A stretch of DNA of 64,000 nt, from NCBI GenBank assembly GCA_963827065.1, contig CAWGZM010000006.1, forward strand, positions 62,001 through 126,000, read 5' to 3'. Positions 1-7,988 of this stretch are shown here, piece after piece. Position 1 is the first letter of the stretch; each line of letters opens with the position of its first letter. The translations under genes were made by a program, and so were the position numbers. The notes under the pieces are model-generated. The model saw only the letters and a list, made by a program, of their open reading frames with translations, did no database searches and was not told the DNA's origin. The stretch is from JACVRW01 sp963827065 (GTDB taxonomy: Bacteria > Actinomycetota > Thermoleophilia > Solirubrobacterales > Thermoleophilaceae).

Positions 1-1081
1 CCTCGGTGCGCAGGCCGAGCGCCTTCGACGTCCGCATGATGTTCGGGCCGACCCAGGTGGCGGCCTCCATCAGCACGCGCGTCGTCTTGTCGGAAACCTC
101 GGAGACCTGCCCGCCCATGATCCCGGCGATGCCGGTCGGCCCCTCCGCGTCGCAGACGAGCGCGACGTCGGAGGAGAAGCTGCGCTCGACGTCGTCGAGC
201 GTCTTCATCCTCTCGCCCTCCTGTGCGCGCCGCACGATGATGCGCGAGCCGCGCACCTCGTCGAGGTCGAACGCGTGCAGCGGCTGCCCGGTCGCGAGCA
301 TCACGTAGTTGGTGATGTCGACCACGTTCGAGATCGGCCGCTGGCCCGCGGCCATGAGACGTTGCTTCAGCCACAGCGGCGACGGGCCGATCTGCACGTC
401 CTCGAAGACGCGCGCCGTGAAGCGCAGGCAGATCTCGGGGTCGATCTCGACCGACGCCTGATCCTCCGCCGAGTCGCCGCCGGACGGCTCGGCGTCGCGC
501 GCGGTGGGGTCCTCGGCGAGCGGCGCGCCGGTCACGGCGTGCAGGTCGCGGGCCACGCCGTAGACGGACATGATGTCCGGCCGGTTCGGGGTGACCTCGA
601 GCTCGAGCACCTCGTCGGCGATCGGCAGGTGCTCTTGCAGCGGGGCGCCGACGGGCAGGTCCTCGGATAGCACCATGATCCCGTCGTGGTCCTCGCCGAT
701 GCCGACCTCGTCCTCGGCGAGGATCATTCCGCTCGACGCCACCCCGCGCAGCTTGGCCTCGCCGAGCGTGCTGCCGTCCGGCATGACGGCGCCGGGCAGG
801 GCGACCGCCACGGTCTGACCGGCGGCGACGTTGGGCGCTCCGCAGACGATCGTCTGCGGCTCGCCGCGGCCCACGTCGACGACGCAGACGCTCAGGCGGT
901 CGGCGTTCGGATGCTGCTCCGACTGCAGCACGCGGCCGGTCAGGAAGGCCGCGGTGTCGCCCACGCCGGTGCGGTGCAGGCGCTCGAGCTTGTCGCCCGC
1001 CATCGTCAGCGCGTCGGCGATCTCCTCGGCGGGCAGGCCGGGGTCGCAGTAGGAGCGCAACCAGCCGACCGGGATCCTCAT
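1..1081 (-). CDS. pheT: Phenylalanyl-tRNA synthetase beta subunit, N-terminal part (cut by window edge)
   Basis: This is the first ~360 residues of the beta chain of the (alpha-beta)2 enzyme that charges tRNA-Phe in the cytoplasm. Read on the minus strand it opens M-R-I-P-V-G-W-L-R-S-Y and passes through a tRNA-binding (EMAP-like) domain at about residues 40-150. A B3/B4-type region follows with the typical VTPNRPD stretch near residue 170, and ISNVVDITNYVM near 260. The start ATG (1079-1081) overlaps the pheS stop as ATGA, which implies translational coupling to the alpha subunit. The gene continues beyond position 1, so the catalytic-like core and the anticodon-binding domain are not visible. 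Identification is secure. Confidence 0.95.
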   Translation of the reverse strand, partial: MRIPVGWLRSYCDPGLPAEEIADALTMAGDKLERLHRTGVGDTAAFLTGRVLQSEQHPNADRLSVCVVDVGRGEPQTIVCGAPNVAAGQTVAVALPGAVMPDGSTLGEAKLRGVASSGMILAEDEVGIGEDHDGIMVLSEDLPVGAPLQEHLPIADEVLELEVTPNRPDIMSVYGVARDLHAVTGAPLAEDPTARDAEPSGGDSAEDQASVEIDPEICLRFTARVFEDVQIGPSPLWLKQRLMAAGQRPISNVVDITNYVMLATGQPLHAFDLDEVRGSRIIVRRAQEGERMKTLDDVERSFSSDVALVCDAEGPTGIAGIMGGQVSEVSDKTTRVLMEAATWVGPNIMRTSKALGLRTE

Positions 1082-2136
1082 GCGCCCGCTCCGAATTGCT
1101 CGAGCAGGCGCAGGTCGTTCTCGTAGAGCATGCGCAGGTCGGGGACCTCGTGAACGATGCTCGCGATCCGCTCGATGCCCATCCCGAACGCGAAGCCCTG
1201 CACGCGCTCGTTGTCGTATCCGGTGCCGGCCACGTAGTCGAGCACGTTGGGGTCGACCATGCCTGAGCCGAGGATCTCGATCCACGCCTCCCCCTTGCAG
1301 GTGAAGCAGCGCTGCGCGCCCTCCCAACCGGTCCCGCCGCAGCGGAAGCACGACACGTCCACCTCGACGCTCGGCTCGGTGAACGGGAAGTAGCCGGGGC
1401 GCAGGCGCACGCGCGTCTCTTCGCCGAACATCTGGCGCGCGAACTGGAGCAGCACGCCCTGGAGGTCGGCGAGGGTGATGTCCTCGTCGATCGCGAGCCC
1501 CTCGAGCTGCCAGAACATCGGCACGTGCGTGGCATCCGGCGTGTCGGGGCGGTAGACGCGGCCCGGCACGACGATGTAGATCGGCGGCGCCTGTGCCTCC
1601 ATCGCGCGGACCTGCATCGGCGAGGTGTGCGTGCGCAGCAGGACGCTCTCGCCCAGGTAGAAGGTGTCCTGCGGCAGCCGCGCGGGGTGCTCGGGCGGAT
1701 GGTTGAGCGCCGTGAAGTTGTAGTAGTCGTACTCGATCTCGGGGCCCTCGAGGACCTCGAAGCCGAGGCCGACGAAGATGTCCTCCATGCGCCGGCGGAT
1801 CTGCGACACGAGGTGCAGGTGGCCGGTCGGCAGCGGCGGGTCACCGGGCAGTGTCACGTCGATGCGGTCCTCCGCCAGCCGGCGGTCGAGCTCGGCCGCC
1901 TCGAGCTCGGCGGTCCGCTCGGCGAGCAGGCGCTCGAGCGCCTGCCTCACCTCGTTCGCCTGCTTGCCGACCGGCCCGCGCTCAGCCGGCGGGAGCTCCC
2001 CGATCGAGCGCAGCGTCGCGGTCAGCTCCGACTTGCGCCCGAGCAGACGCACGCGCAGCTCCTCGAGCTCGGCGGTCGTGCCGGCCGCCGCGATCGCGCT
2101 CTCGCCCTCGGCGCGCAGCTCGTTCAGGTCAGGCAT
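1078..2136 (-). CDS. pheS: Phenylalanyl-tRNA synthetase alpha subunit
   Basis: Catalytic alpha chain (352 aa) of PheRS, forming Phe-tRNA-Phe from Phe, ATP and tRNA. An N-terminal helical hairpin arm spans about residues 1-90. The class II catalytic core follows, with motif-2-type HTSPMQVRAM, the aromatic substrate-pocket stretch FPFTEPSVEVDV, and motif 3 GMGIERIAS near the C terminus. Between FTEPS and the EILGSGMVDPNVL stretch it carries two CxxC pairs (CFRC and CFTC), a possible metal-binding insertion not present in the E. coli-type enzyme as I recall it. The gene overlaps trmH upstream by 8 bp and pheT downstream by 4 bp, so the three are probably co-translated. Confidence 0.96.
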   Translation of the reverse strand: MPDLNELRAEGESAIAAAGTTAELEELRVRLLGRKSELTATLRSIGELPPAERGPVGKQANEVRQALERLLAERTAELEAAELDRRLAEDRIDVTLPGDPPLPTGHLHLVSQIRRRMEDIFVGLGFEVLEGPEIEYDYYNFTALNHPPEHPARLPQDTFYLGESVLLRTHTSPMQVRAMEAQAPPIYIVVPGRVYRPDTPDATHVPMFWQLEGLAIDEDITLADLQGVLLQFARQMFGEETRVRLRPGYFPFTEPSVEVDVSCFRCGGTGWEGAQRCFTCKGEAWIEILGSGMVDPNVLDYVAGTGYDNERVQGFAFGMGIERIASIVHEVPDLRMLYENDLRLLEQFGAGA

Positions 2137-2809
2137 GGGCGGCCATCCTACGCGCGACCTCGTAGAGGGCGACGGTCGCGGCCATCGCCACGTTGAGCGA
2201 GTCGGTGGCCACCGGAATGCGCACCGCGGCGAGGCTCAGCGCCTCGGGCAGCCCCGCCCGCTCGGCGCCGAGGCAGAGGACGAGCGGCGGCTCGAGCGCG
2301 GCGTCGCTCAGCGTCGTCGACGCCTCGGCGTCGAGTGGGACTAGCGTGCCCGGCAGCTCGTCGAGGCCCTCGACGCGAGCCGGCGGCCGCGCGAACACGG
2401 AGCCCATGCTCGCGCGCACGGCCTTCGGAGAGAACGGGTCGGCGCAGCCCGGGCCGAGGATCACCGGTCCATCCGCGAGCGCGTGGGCCGAGCGCATGAT
2501 CGTCCCCACGTTGCCGGGGTCCTCGACGCCGTGCAGGTACACCGAGACAAGACCGCCCGGCTCGCCGAAGCGCTGCGGGTAGACGCCGATCACGCGGCTG
2601 CCGGATCCGAGAGTGCTGACCTCGTCCAGCAGCTCGGGCTCGACGTCCTCGCCGGCGCGCAGGACGAACTCGGCCGGCCAGCCCGCGGCCTGCGCCGCGT
2701 CGACCAGGTCCTCGCCCTCGGCCGCGAACAGCCCGAGCTTCGTGCGCCAGCGCTTCTGCTGGAGCTTGCGAATGGTCTTGAGCTTGTCGTTGTCGGCTGA
2801 GCTGATCAT
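2129..2809 (-). CDS. TrmH/SpoU family RNA 2'-O-methyltransferase
   Basis: SPOUT-fold RNA ribose methyltransferase (226 aa), probably acting on 23S rRNA or tRNA with S-adenosylmethionine. An N-terminal substrate-binding domain has K-L-K-T-I-R-K-L and the SpoU-sub-bind signature around residues 5-60. The catalytic SpoU domain has the three usual motifs: N-V-G-T-I-M-R-S-A near 120, LGAERAGLPE near 180, and IPVATDSLNVAMAATVALYE near 205. The ATG at 2809 is chosen because homology begins there and a longer reading would run into rplT. Genes of this type often sit between rplT and pheS in Gram-positive bacteria. The precise target nucleotide cannot be told from sequence. Confidence 0.9.
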   Translation of the reverse strand: MISSADNDKLKTIRKLQQKRWRTKLGLFAAEGEDLVDAAQAAGWPAEFVLRAGEDVEPELLDEVSTLGSGSRVIGVYPQRFGEPGGLVSVYLHGVEDPGNVGTIMRSAHALADGPVILGPGCADPFSPKAVRASMGSVFARPPARVEGLDELPGTLVPLDAEASTTLSDAALEPPLVLCLGAERAGLPEALSLAAVRIPVATDSLNVAMAATVALYEVARRMAAHA

Positions 2810-2814
2810 GGAAC

Positions 2815-2840
2815 GAAAAGGGCGCCCACCTGGGGCGCCC
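2815..2840 (-). terminator. Intrinsic terminator after rplT
   Basis: On the minus strand an 8-bp palindromic stem GGGCGCCC pairs across a 5-nt loop (CAGGT), then TTTT follows at 2819-2816. It lies in the 61-bp gap between the rplT stop and the trmH start. It should end or attenuate transcripts from the infC-rpmI-rplT side and separate them from trmH-pheS-pheT. Confidence 0.75.
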
Positions 2841-2870
2841 GGGAGAGAATCGGTTCCGTGGTTCGCGCTG

Positions 2871-3230
2871 CTAGGCGGCCACGGCCTCCCGGGCTCGCTC
2901 GGCAAAACGTCGGAAAGTCTCGGGGTCGCGAACGGCGATGTCCGCGAGCACCTTGCGGTCGACCTCGATACCGGCCTCCTTGAGGCCATGCATGAACTGG
3001 CTGTACGACATGCCCTCGCGGCGGGCCGCGGCGTTGATGCGGGTGATCCAGAGCCGCCGGAAGTCGCGCTTGCGGTTGCGGCGGTCGCGGTAGGCGTACG
3101 AGTCGGCCTTTAGCAGCGCCTCCTTGGCGCGCTTGTAGCTCGACTTGGCCTGCCCGCGGTAGCCCTTCGTCCGATCGAGGGTCGCCCGGCGCTTCTTGCG
3201 CGCGTGAACTGAGCGCTTGACCCGGCTCAC
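2871..3230 (-). CDS. rplT: 50S ribosomal protein L20
   Basis: Large-subunit protein L20 (119 aa), needed early in 50S assembly. It opens M-S-R-V-K-R-S-V-H-A-R-K-K-R and has the strongly basic N-terminal helix (KGYRGQAKSSYKRAKEA, then YRDRRNRKRDFRRLWITRI) and the compact C-terminal domain typical of the family at its usual length. Its start overlaps the rpmI stop by 4 bp (ATGA). In several bacteria L20 binds its own leader to repress the operon. No matching leader structure was identified here. Confidence 0.98.
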   Translation of the reverse strand: MSRVKRSVHARKKRRATLDRTKGYRGQAKSSYKRAKEALLKADSYAYRDRRNRKRDFRRLWITRINAAARREGMSYSQFMHGLKEAGIEVDRKVLADIAVRDPETFRRFAERAREAVAA

Positions 3231-3421
3231 TTGTGCAGCAGCTCCATCACGCGCTTGTGGTCTGCCTTCGCGACCTCGACCGGCCGGCCCAGGCGGCGCT
3301 TGCGCTTCGCGTTCTTGTGCCCGAGGTAATGGCTCGTGAAGGAATGCCGGGCGCGCAGCTTGTTCTTAGCCGTCTTGCGGAAGCGCTTCTTGGCGCCGGA
3401 GTGGGTCTTCATCTTCGGCAT
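3227..3421 (-). CDS. rpmI: 50S ribosomal protein L35
   Basis: Small basic ribosomal protein L35 (64 aa), a late 50S assembly component. It starts M-P-K-M-K-T-H-S-G-A-K-K-R and contains the family pattern RARHSFTSHYLGHKNAKRKR. Length is standard for the family. It sits between infC and rplT, 52 bp after infC and overlapping rplT by 4 bp, in the conserved infC-rpmI-rplT order. Confidence 0.97.
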   Translation of the reverse strand: MPKMKTHSGAKKRFRKTAKNKLRARHSFTSHYLGHKNAKRKRRLGRPVEVAKADHKRVMELLHK

Positions 3422-3473
3422 GTCGACGGTCTATTGAAGCAGACGCGTTTCGGGCCGCGGGAGGAGCGAGCGG

Positions 3474-4109
3474 CTACGAGGCTTCTGCCTGCGGCGGCGC
3501 GGAGTTGCCTTCGGCGGCGGCGGCGTCGCCGTCGCCCTCACTCTCGGCGTCCTCCTGCGGCCTGCGCTTGACCGGTGCGAGCAGCATGGTCATGTTGCGC
3601 CCGTCCTGCTGGGGCGCCTGCTCGACGGTACCGAGGTCCACCACGTCCTCGGCCAGCCGGTTGAGAAGCATCTCGCCCCGCTCCGGATGGCTCTGCTCGC
3701 GGCCGCGGAACATGATCGTGACCTTGACGCGGTCGTCGCCCTTCAGGAAGCGGACGACGTGGTTCTTCTTCGTCTCGTAGTCGTTCGTCGCGATCTTGGG
3801 CCGCAGCTTGATCTCGCGGACGTTGACCTGCTTCTGGTGGCGGCGGGCGGCCTTGGCCTTCTGCTCCTGCTCGTACTTGTACTTCGAGTAGTCGAGCACG
3901 CGCACCACAGGCGGGCGGGCGTCGGCCGCGACTTCGACCAGGTCGAGGTCGCGCTCCTGCGCGTAGCGCAGCGCACGCTGGGTGTCGACGACACCGATCT
4001 GACTTCCGTCCTCGCCGATCAGTCGCACCTGCGGAACGCGGATGCGCTCGTTGATGCGAGTCTCGTCGCGCTCAGGCGGGCGCCGATCGAACTTTCGTGG
4101 GATCGGCAC
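3474..4109 (-). CDS. infC: Translation initiation factor IF-3
   Basis: IF-3 (211 aa) binds the 30S subunit, blocks premature 50S joining and checks initiator tRNA pairing. After an ~18-residue N-terminal leader comes RINERIRVPQVRLIGEDGSQ, the IF3-N domain, with RYAQERDLDLVEV. A linker with KAKAARRHQKQVNVREIKLR follows, then the IF3-C domain with KVTIMFRGREQSHPERG. The last ~35 residues (EDAESEGDGDAAAAEGNSAPP) are an acidic low-complexity tail longer than in E. coli IF-3. The start is ATG rather than the rare ATT used for autoregulation in enterobacteria, so that control is not evident here. Confidence 0.96.
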   Translation of the reverse strand: MPIPRKFDRRPPERDETRINERIRVPQVRLIGEDGSQIGVVDTQRALRYAQERDLDLVEVAADARPPVVRVLDYSKYKYEQEQKAKAARRHQKQVNVREIKLRPKIATNDYETKKNHVVRFLKGDDRVKVTIMFRGREQSHPERGEMLLNRLAEDVVDLGTVEQAPQQDGRNMTMLLAPVKRRPQEDAESEGDGDAAAAEGNSAPPQAEAS

Positions 4110-4154
4110 TAGTTGGAGCTACCGGCCGTCAAAAGCGCGAGATTTTCCTTTGCC

Positions 4155-6068
4155 TCATCCGCGGGCGAGTATAGCGGCGGATATCTGCCTCGCGAACTCG
4201 GAAACCGGCTCTGCGCCCTGATCCCCATCGCGGTGACGGCGCACCGCCACCGTCCCGTCCGCCTGTTCCTGATCGCCCACGACGAGCATGAACGGGACCT
4301 TGCGGAGCTCGGCCTCGCGGATCTTCTTGCCCACCGACTCGGTCCGCTCGTCCACCTGGGCGCGGATGCCCTCGTCCGCCAGCTCGCGGACCACCCCGCG
4401 GGCGTACTCGAGGTGCCGGTCCGAGATCGGCAGCACCGCCACCTGCACCGGCGCGATCCAGAGCGGGAACTCGCCCGCGTAGTGCTCGATCAGAATGCCG
4501 ATGAAGCGCTCGAAGGAGCCCATCGAGGCGCGGTGGATCATGGCCGGCCGATGCTCGGTGTTGTCCGCACCCGTGTATTCGAGCTGGAACCGCTCTGGCA
4601 TGTAGTAGTCGAGCTGCACCGTGCCCAGCTGCCAGGAACGCCCGATCGCGTCGGTCATGTGCAGGTCAATCTTGGGGCCGTAGAACGCGCCGTCTCCCTC
4701 ATTCAGCTCGTACTCGAGGCCGCGCGAGTCGAGCGCGCGCTGCAGGGCAGCCTCGGCCTTGTCCCACATCTCCTCGCTGCCCACGCGCTTCTCCGGCCGG
4801 GTGGAGAGCTCGAGCCGGGGAGTGAAGCCGAATTGGTCGTAGATGAAATAGCTGAAGTCCACGCAGCGCAGCACCTCCTCCTCGATCTGCTCCTCGGTGC
4901 AGAAGACGTGCGCGTCGTCCTGGGTGATGTGGCGCACGCGCATCAGCCCGTGCAGAGTGCCGCTCGGCTCGTGCCGATGGACGAGGCCCTGCTCGCAGTA
5001 GCGAATCGGCAGGTCGCGATACGAGCGCAGCTTGCTCTTGTAGATCTGCACGTGAGCCGGGCAGTTCATGGGCTTGAGGCCCATGGGCCGGTCCTCGACG
5101 TCGGTGAAGTACATGTTGTCGCGGTACACGTGCCAGTGCCCGGACTGCTTCCACAGCTCGACGTCGTAGAGGATCGGCGTCCGGACCTCGGTGTAGCCGT
5201 GGCCCACGTTGCTGGTGCGCCACAGCGTCGTGAGCTCGTTCCAGACGTGCACCCCGTTGGGCAGCCAGAAGGGCGAGCCCGGCGACAGCTCCGAGAACAT
5301 GAAGAGGTCGAGCTCGCGGCCGAGCTTGCGGTGGTCGCGGGCGCGCGCCTCCTCGAGCCGGCGCAGGTACTGCTCGAGGTCGTCCTTCGACAGGAAGGCC
5401 GTGCCGTATACGCGCGTCAGCATCTGGCGGTTCGCGTCGCCGCGCCAGTAGGCGCCCGCAACGCTCGTCAGCTTGAACGCCTTGATGCGCCCGGTGCCGG
5501 GCCCGTGCGGACCGCGGCAGAGGTCGGTGAAGGGCCCGTTCCGGTAGAGCGAGACCGTCTCGACGCCTTGGTCCGCGACGAGGTCCTCGATCAGCTCGAC
5601 CTTGTAGTCCTGGCCCTCCGCGCGGAAGCGCTCGATCGCATCGCCCACGGGCACGTCCACGCGCTCGAAGTGCTCGTCGGCCTTGATGTGCTCGCGCATC
5701 TTGGCCTCGACGCGCTCGAAGTCCTCCTCGGTCAGCTTCTGGCCGTCCGGGAACTCGAAGTCGTAGTAGAAGCCGTCCTCGATCGGGGGCCCGATCGAGA
5801 TCTTCACCCCCGGATAGAGCTCGAGCACGGCCGTCGCCAGCACGTGCGCGGCGTCGTGGCGGATCAGCCAGAGCGCGTCCGGGTCGCGCGAGGTCACGAT
5901 CTCGACTGGCCCCTCCTCGAGCGGCGCGTCGAGGTCGCGCAGGTGCCCGTTCTGGCGCACGCCGAGCGCGGCGCGGGCTAGGCCCTCGCCGATCGCGCGC
6001 GCCGCGTCCGCCCCGGTGGCACCGTCCGGGAGCTCGAGCGGCGAGCCGTCTGGAAGCGTGACCTTCAT
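4155..6068 (-). CDS. thrS: Threonyl-tRNA synthetase
   Basis: Full-length ThrRS (637 aa), charging tRNA-Thr. A TGS domain covers residues 1-60. The editing domain has the zinc-type HxxxH (RHDAAHVLATAV) near 90 and the downstream DLCRGPH. The class II core holds VRTPILYDVELWKQSGHWHVY, the metal-binding MNCPAHVQIY, the substrate stretch RYCEQGLVHRHEPSG, and motif 3 at MIHRASMGSFERFIGILIEH. A C-terminal anticodon-binding domain begins near 545. Only 13 bp separates it from the upstream class V aminotransferase-like gene, so it may be read through from the catabolic genes as well as from its own signals. No T-box leader was seen. Confidence 0.97.
   Translation of the reverse strand: MKVTLPDGSPLELPDGATGADAARAIGEGLARAALGVRQNGHLRDLDAPLEEGPVEIVTSRDPDALWLIRHDAAHVLATAVLELYPGVKISIGPPIEDGFYYDFEFPDGQKLTEEDFERVEAKMREHIKADEHFERVDVPVGDAIERFRAEGQDYKVELIEDLVADQGVETVSLYRNGPFTDLCRGPHGPGTGRIKAFKLTSVAGAYWRGDANRQMLTRVYGTAFLSKDDLEQYLRRLEEARARDHRKLGRELDLFMFSELSPGSPFWLPNGVHVWNELTTLWRTSNVGHGYTEVRTPILYDVELWKQSGHWHVYRDNMYFTDVEDRPMGLKPMNCPAHVQIYKSKLRSYRDLPIRYCEQGLVHRHEPSGTLHGLMRVRHITQDDAHVFCTEEQIEEEVLRCVDFSYFIYDQFGFTPRLELSTRPEKRVGSEEMWDKAEAALQRALDSRGLEYELNEGDGAFYGPKIDLHMTDAIGRSWQLGTVQLDYYMPERFQLEYTGADNTEHRPAMIHRASMGSFERFIGILIEHYAGEFPLWIAPVQVAVLPISDRHLEYARGVVRELADEGIRAQVDERTESVGKKIREAELRKVPFMLVVGDQEQADGTVAVRRHRDGDQGAEPVSEFARQISAAILARG
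4169..4197 (-). promoter_or_regulatory. Candidate promoter for infC-rpmI-rplT
   Basis: A TATACT -10 hexamer lies on the minus strand at 4174-4169, inside the last codons of thrS. The hexamer 17 bp upstream is TTCGCG, a poor match to TTGACA. TATACT also precedes two tRNA genes in this window, which supports it as a housekeeping -10 box. It would let infC be transcribed separately from thrS. Confidence 0.4.
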
Positions 6069-6081
6069 CTGCCCGGAGACG

Positions 6082-7257
6082 CTACCGCGCCAGCCCGGCT
6101 AGCTCTCCGAGCAGCCCGTCCACCTCTTCGGCGGTGTTGTAGTGAAAGAGCCCGATCCGGACCGACTCGTCCTCGTAGGGCAGCAGCGGCCTCAGCCCGA
6201 GCGAGTACCAGCTGTCGTGATGCCAGACGCCGTAGCCGCGCGTGGCCAGGTGCGCGGCGACCTCGGCAGCGGGCCTGCCGGTGACGTTTACGAGGAAGGT
6301 CGCTACGCGCGAGTTCGGCGTCGTTGGGCCGTAGAGGTCGACGCCTTCGGGCAGCCCGTCCAGGAAGCGCTCGCAGAGCGCCCGCTCGTAGGGGACGATC
6401 GCCTCGAATCCGCCGATCGACCCCATGTACTCGACGGTCGCCGTGAGCCCGGCGAGCAGCTCGAAGGCCGGCGTGCCGGTCTCGAAGCGCCGGCCGATCG
6501 GCTCGTTCGGCGACGGGCGCGCCTTGAAGGGCCGCCAATGCTCGGCGACCTCGGGTCGGACGTAGGCCATGCCCAGGTGGGGGCCGCACCACTTGTAGGC
6601 CGAGCAGAACAGGACGTCCGCGCCGATCGCGCGCACGTCGACCGGCTCGTGCGCCGCGTAGTGGACCGCGTCGATCCAGGCGAGCGCGCCCGCCTCGTGC
6701 GCCAAGGAGCAGACGCGCGCGGCGTCGGTCACTACACCCACCGCGTTCGAGGCCCAGGCGAACGCCACCACGCGGGTGCGCTCGGAGAGCTTCCGCTCGA
6801 GATCGTCGTAGTCGAGCGTCAGGTCGTCGAGCAGGTCGACGTGCCGTATCTCGAGGCCGAGGTCCGCGCCGAGCTCCACCCAGGGCGCCACGCCGCCGTC
6901 GTGGTCGAGGCGGGTCACGACGATCTCGTCGCCGCTCTTCAGGTCGCGCGCGAGCGTCCGGGCGAGCGCGAAGTCGAGCGTCGTCATGTTCGCCCCGAAC
7001 ACGACCTCGCCCGGATCGCAGCCGAGCCACAGGCCCGCGGCGGCCCTGGCCGTGGCGAGGATCTGCTCGACCCGCCGGCCCGTCTCATAGGGAGCGCCGA
7101 GGTTGCCGCTCGCCTCGCGCAGCGCGGCGGCCATCGCGACCCCGACCTCGTCGGGCACCTGCGTGCCGCCCGGGGCGTCGAAGAAGCCGAAGCCGAGGCC
7201 GAGCGACGAAAAGCGCTCCCGCACGGCCTCCACGTCGAGCCCGGGCGGGGCCGTCAT
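6082..7257 (-). CDS. Class V PLP-dependent enzyme, cysteine-desulfurase-like
   Basis: Fold-type I PLP enzyme (391 aa) of the class V aminotransferase superfamily. The cofactor lysine is K222 in SAYKWCGPHLG, and PLP-contacting D196 and H199 lie in WIDAVHYAAH. The region where true NifS/SufS enzymes carry the persulfide cysteine reads GVWHHDSWYSLGL and has no cysteine, so ordinary cysteine desulfurase activity is doubtful. It overlaps the tryptophan 2,3-dioxygenase stop as ATGA. Kynureninases belong to the same superfamily, so a role on kynurenine or a related amino acid is a reasonable inference from context, but the sequence is not a recognisable KynU. The product is followed closely by thrS. 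Confidence 0.8.
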   Translation of the reverse strand: MTAPPGLDVEAVRERFSSLGLGFGFFDAPGGTQVPDEVGVAMAAALREASGNLGAPYETGRRVEQILATARAAAGLWLGCDPGEVVFGANMTTLDFALARTLARDLKSGDEIVVTRLDHDGGVAPWVELGADLGLEIRHVDLLDDLTLDYDDLERKLSERTRVVAFAWASNAVGVVTDAARVCSLAHEAGALAWIDAVHYAAHEPVDVRAIGADVLFCSAYKWCGPHLGMAYVRPEVAEHWRPFKARPSPNEPIGRRFETGTPAFELLAGLTATVEYMGSIGGFEAIVPYERALCERFLDGLPEGVDLYGPTTPNSRVATFLVNVTGRPAAEVAAHLATRGYGVWHHDSWYSLGLRPLLPYEDESVRIGLFHYNTAEEVDGLLGELAGLAR

Positions 7258-7988
7258 CGGCCGGAGCCGTGGCCGGGCAGGCCCTCCCCGGGAGGCTGGT
7301 CGGAGAGCTCGGTCAGGCGGTCACGCGCCTCCCACAACTCCGGGCAGAAGCTCTGCTGAATCAGCTTGCCGAGCACCTCGACCGGTGTTCCCTGAGTGCC
7401 GACGACGTTCGCTCCGATCACCCGCGTGATCACCTTGTAGTGGCGGTAGCGCCAGACGTTCACGCGCTCGTCCCATTCGATCACCTGCTCGGCGAGCTGG
7501 AAGAGGTCCTCGTGCTCGCGGCCCGCCTGGTAGAGCTCGACGACCGTCAGCCCCGCGCGCCCGAGCGCGTCCCGGAAGGCCGCCAGCAGAACCGGCGTGA
7601 CCTCGCGGATCGCCCTGAAGCCGGGCGAGTCGAAGCCGCTGCCGTGGCCCAGCACCCTGCGCACCTCGTGGTACTCCCACGGCGCGATGTGCTCGAGCAT
7701 GTCGAGCTGTTCGGTGATCAGCGTCAAGCAGAGGTTGGCCCGCCGCATGAGGCGCAGCGACCCCGGCAGGTCATCGCCACGGACGAGCGCCGCCGCTTCT
7801 CCGACCTCGGTCACCGCGAGCTTCAGCCACAGCTCGGACGACTGGTGCACGGTCTGGAAGAGGAGCTCGTCCCGGTGAGCCTGCTCCTCAGGCGGCTTCT
7901 GGAGCGAGAGCAGCTCGTCCGTCCGCAGGTAGCGCTCGTAGTCGCTGGCGCCGGGGCCGGGCAGGATCGGCTCGTCCAAGTCGCTCAT
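7254..7988 (-). CDS. kynA: Tryptophan 2,3-dioxygenase
   Basis: Heme enzyme (244 aa) opening the indole ring of tryptophan to N-formylkynurenine with O2, the first step of kynurenine catabolism. The substrate-contacting histidine is H48 in the family stretch ELLFQTVHQSSELWLKL. The conserved LGHGSGFDSPGFRAI segment is present, as is a C-terminal W-R-Y-R-H-Y-K-V-I-T-R-V-I-G helix with the likely heme ligand histidine. It is somewhat shorter than the Xanthomonas enzyme, as usual in actinobacteria. It overlaps both neighbours by 4 bp, so it is translationally coupled to the glycosyltransferase upstream and the PLP enzyme downstream. No kynurenine formamidase is recognisable nearby. Confidence 0.93.
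   Translation of the reverse strand: MSDLDEPILPGPGASDYERYLRTDELLSLQKPPEEQAHRDELLFQTVHQSSELWLKLAVTEVGEAAALVRGDDLPGSLRLMRRANLCLTLITEQLDMLEHIAPWEYHEVRRVLGHGSGFDSPGFRAIREVTPVLLAAFRDALGRAGLTVVELYQAGREHEDLFQLAEQVIEWDERVNVWRYRHYKVITRVIGANVVGTQGTPVEVLGKLIQQSFCPELWEARDRLTELSDQPPGEGLPGHGSGR

Noticed and set aside
4113..5981. A 622-codon open frame on the plus strand opposite thrS
   Set aside because: Its product is a Val/His/Arg/Leu-rich sequence with no motif, and it mirrors the third-codon GC bias of thrS, which is an unmistakable gene on the other strand.
6069..6081. T-box or riboswitch leader for thrS
   Set aside because: Only 13 bases separate thrS from the upstream gene, so there is no room for such a leader; none was seen within the upstream coding region.
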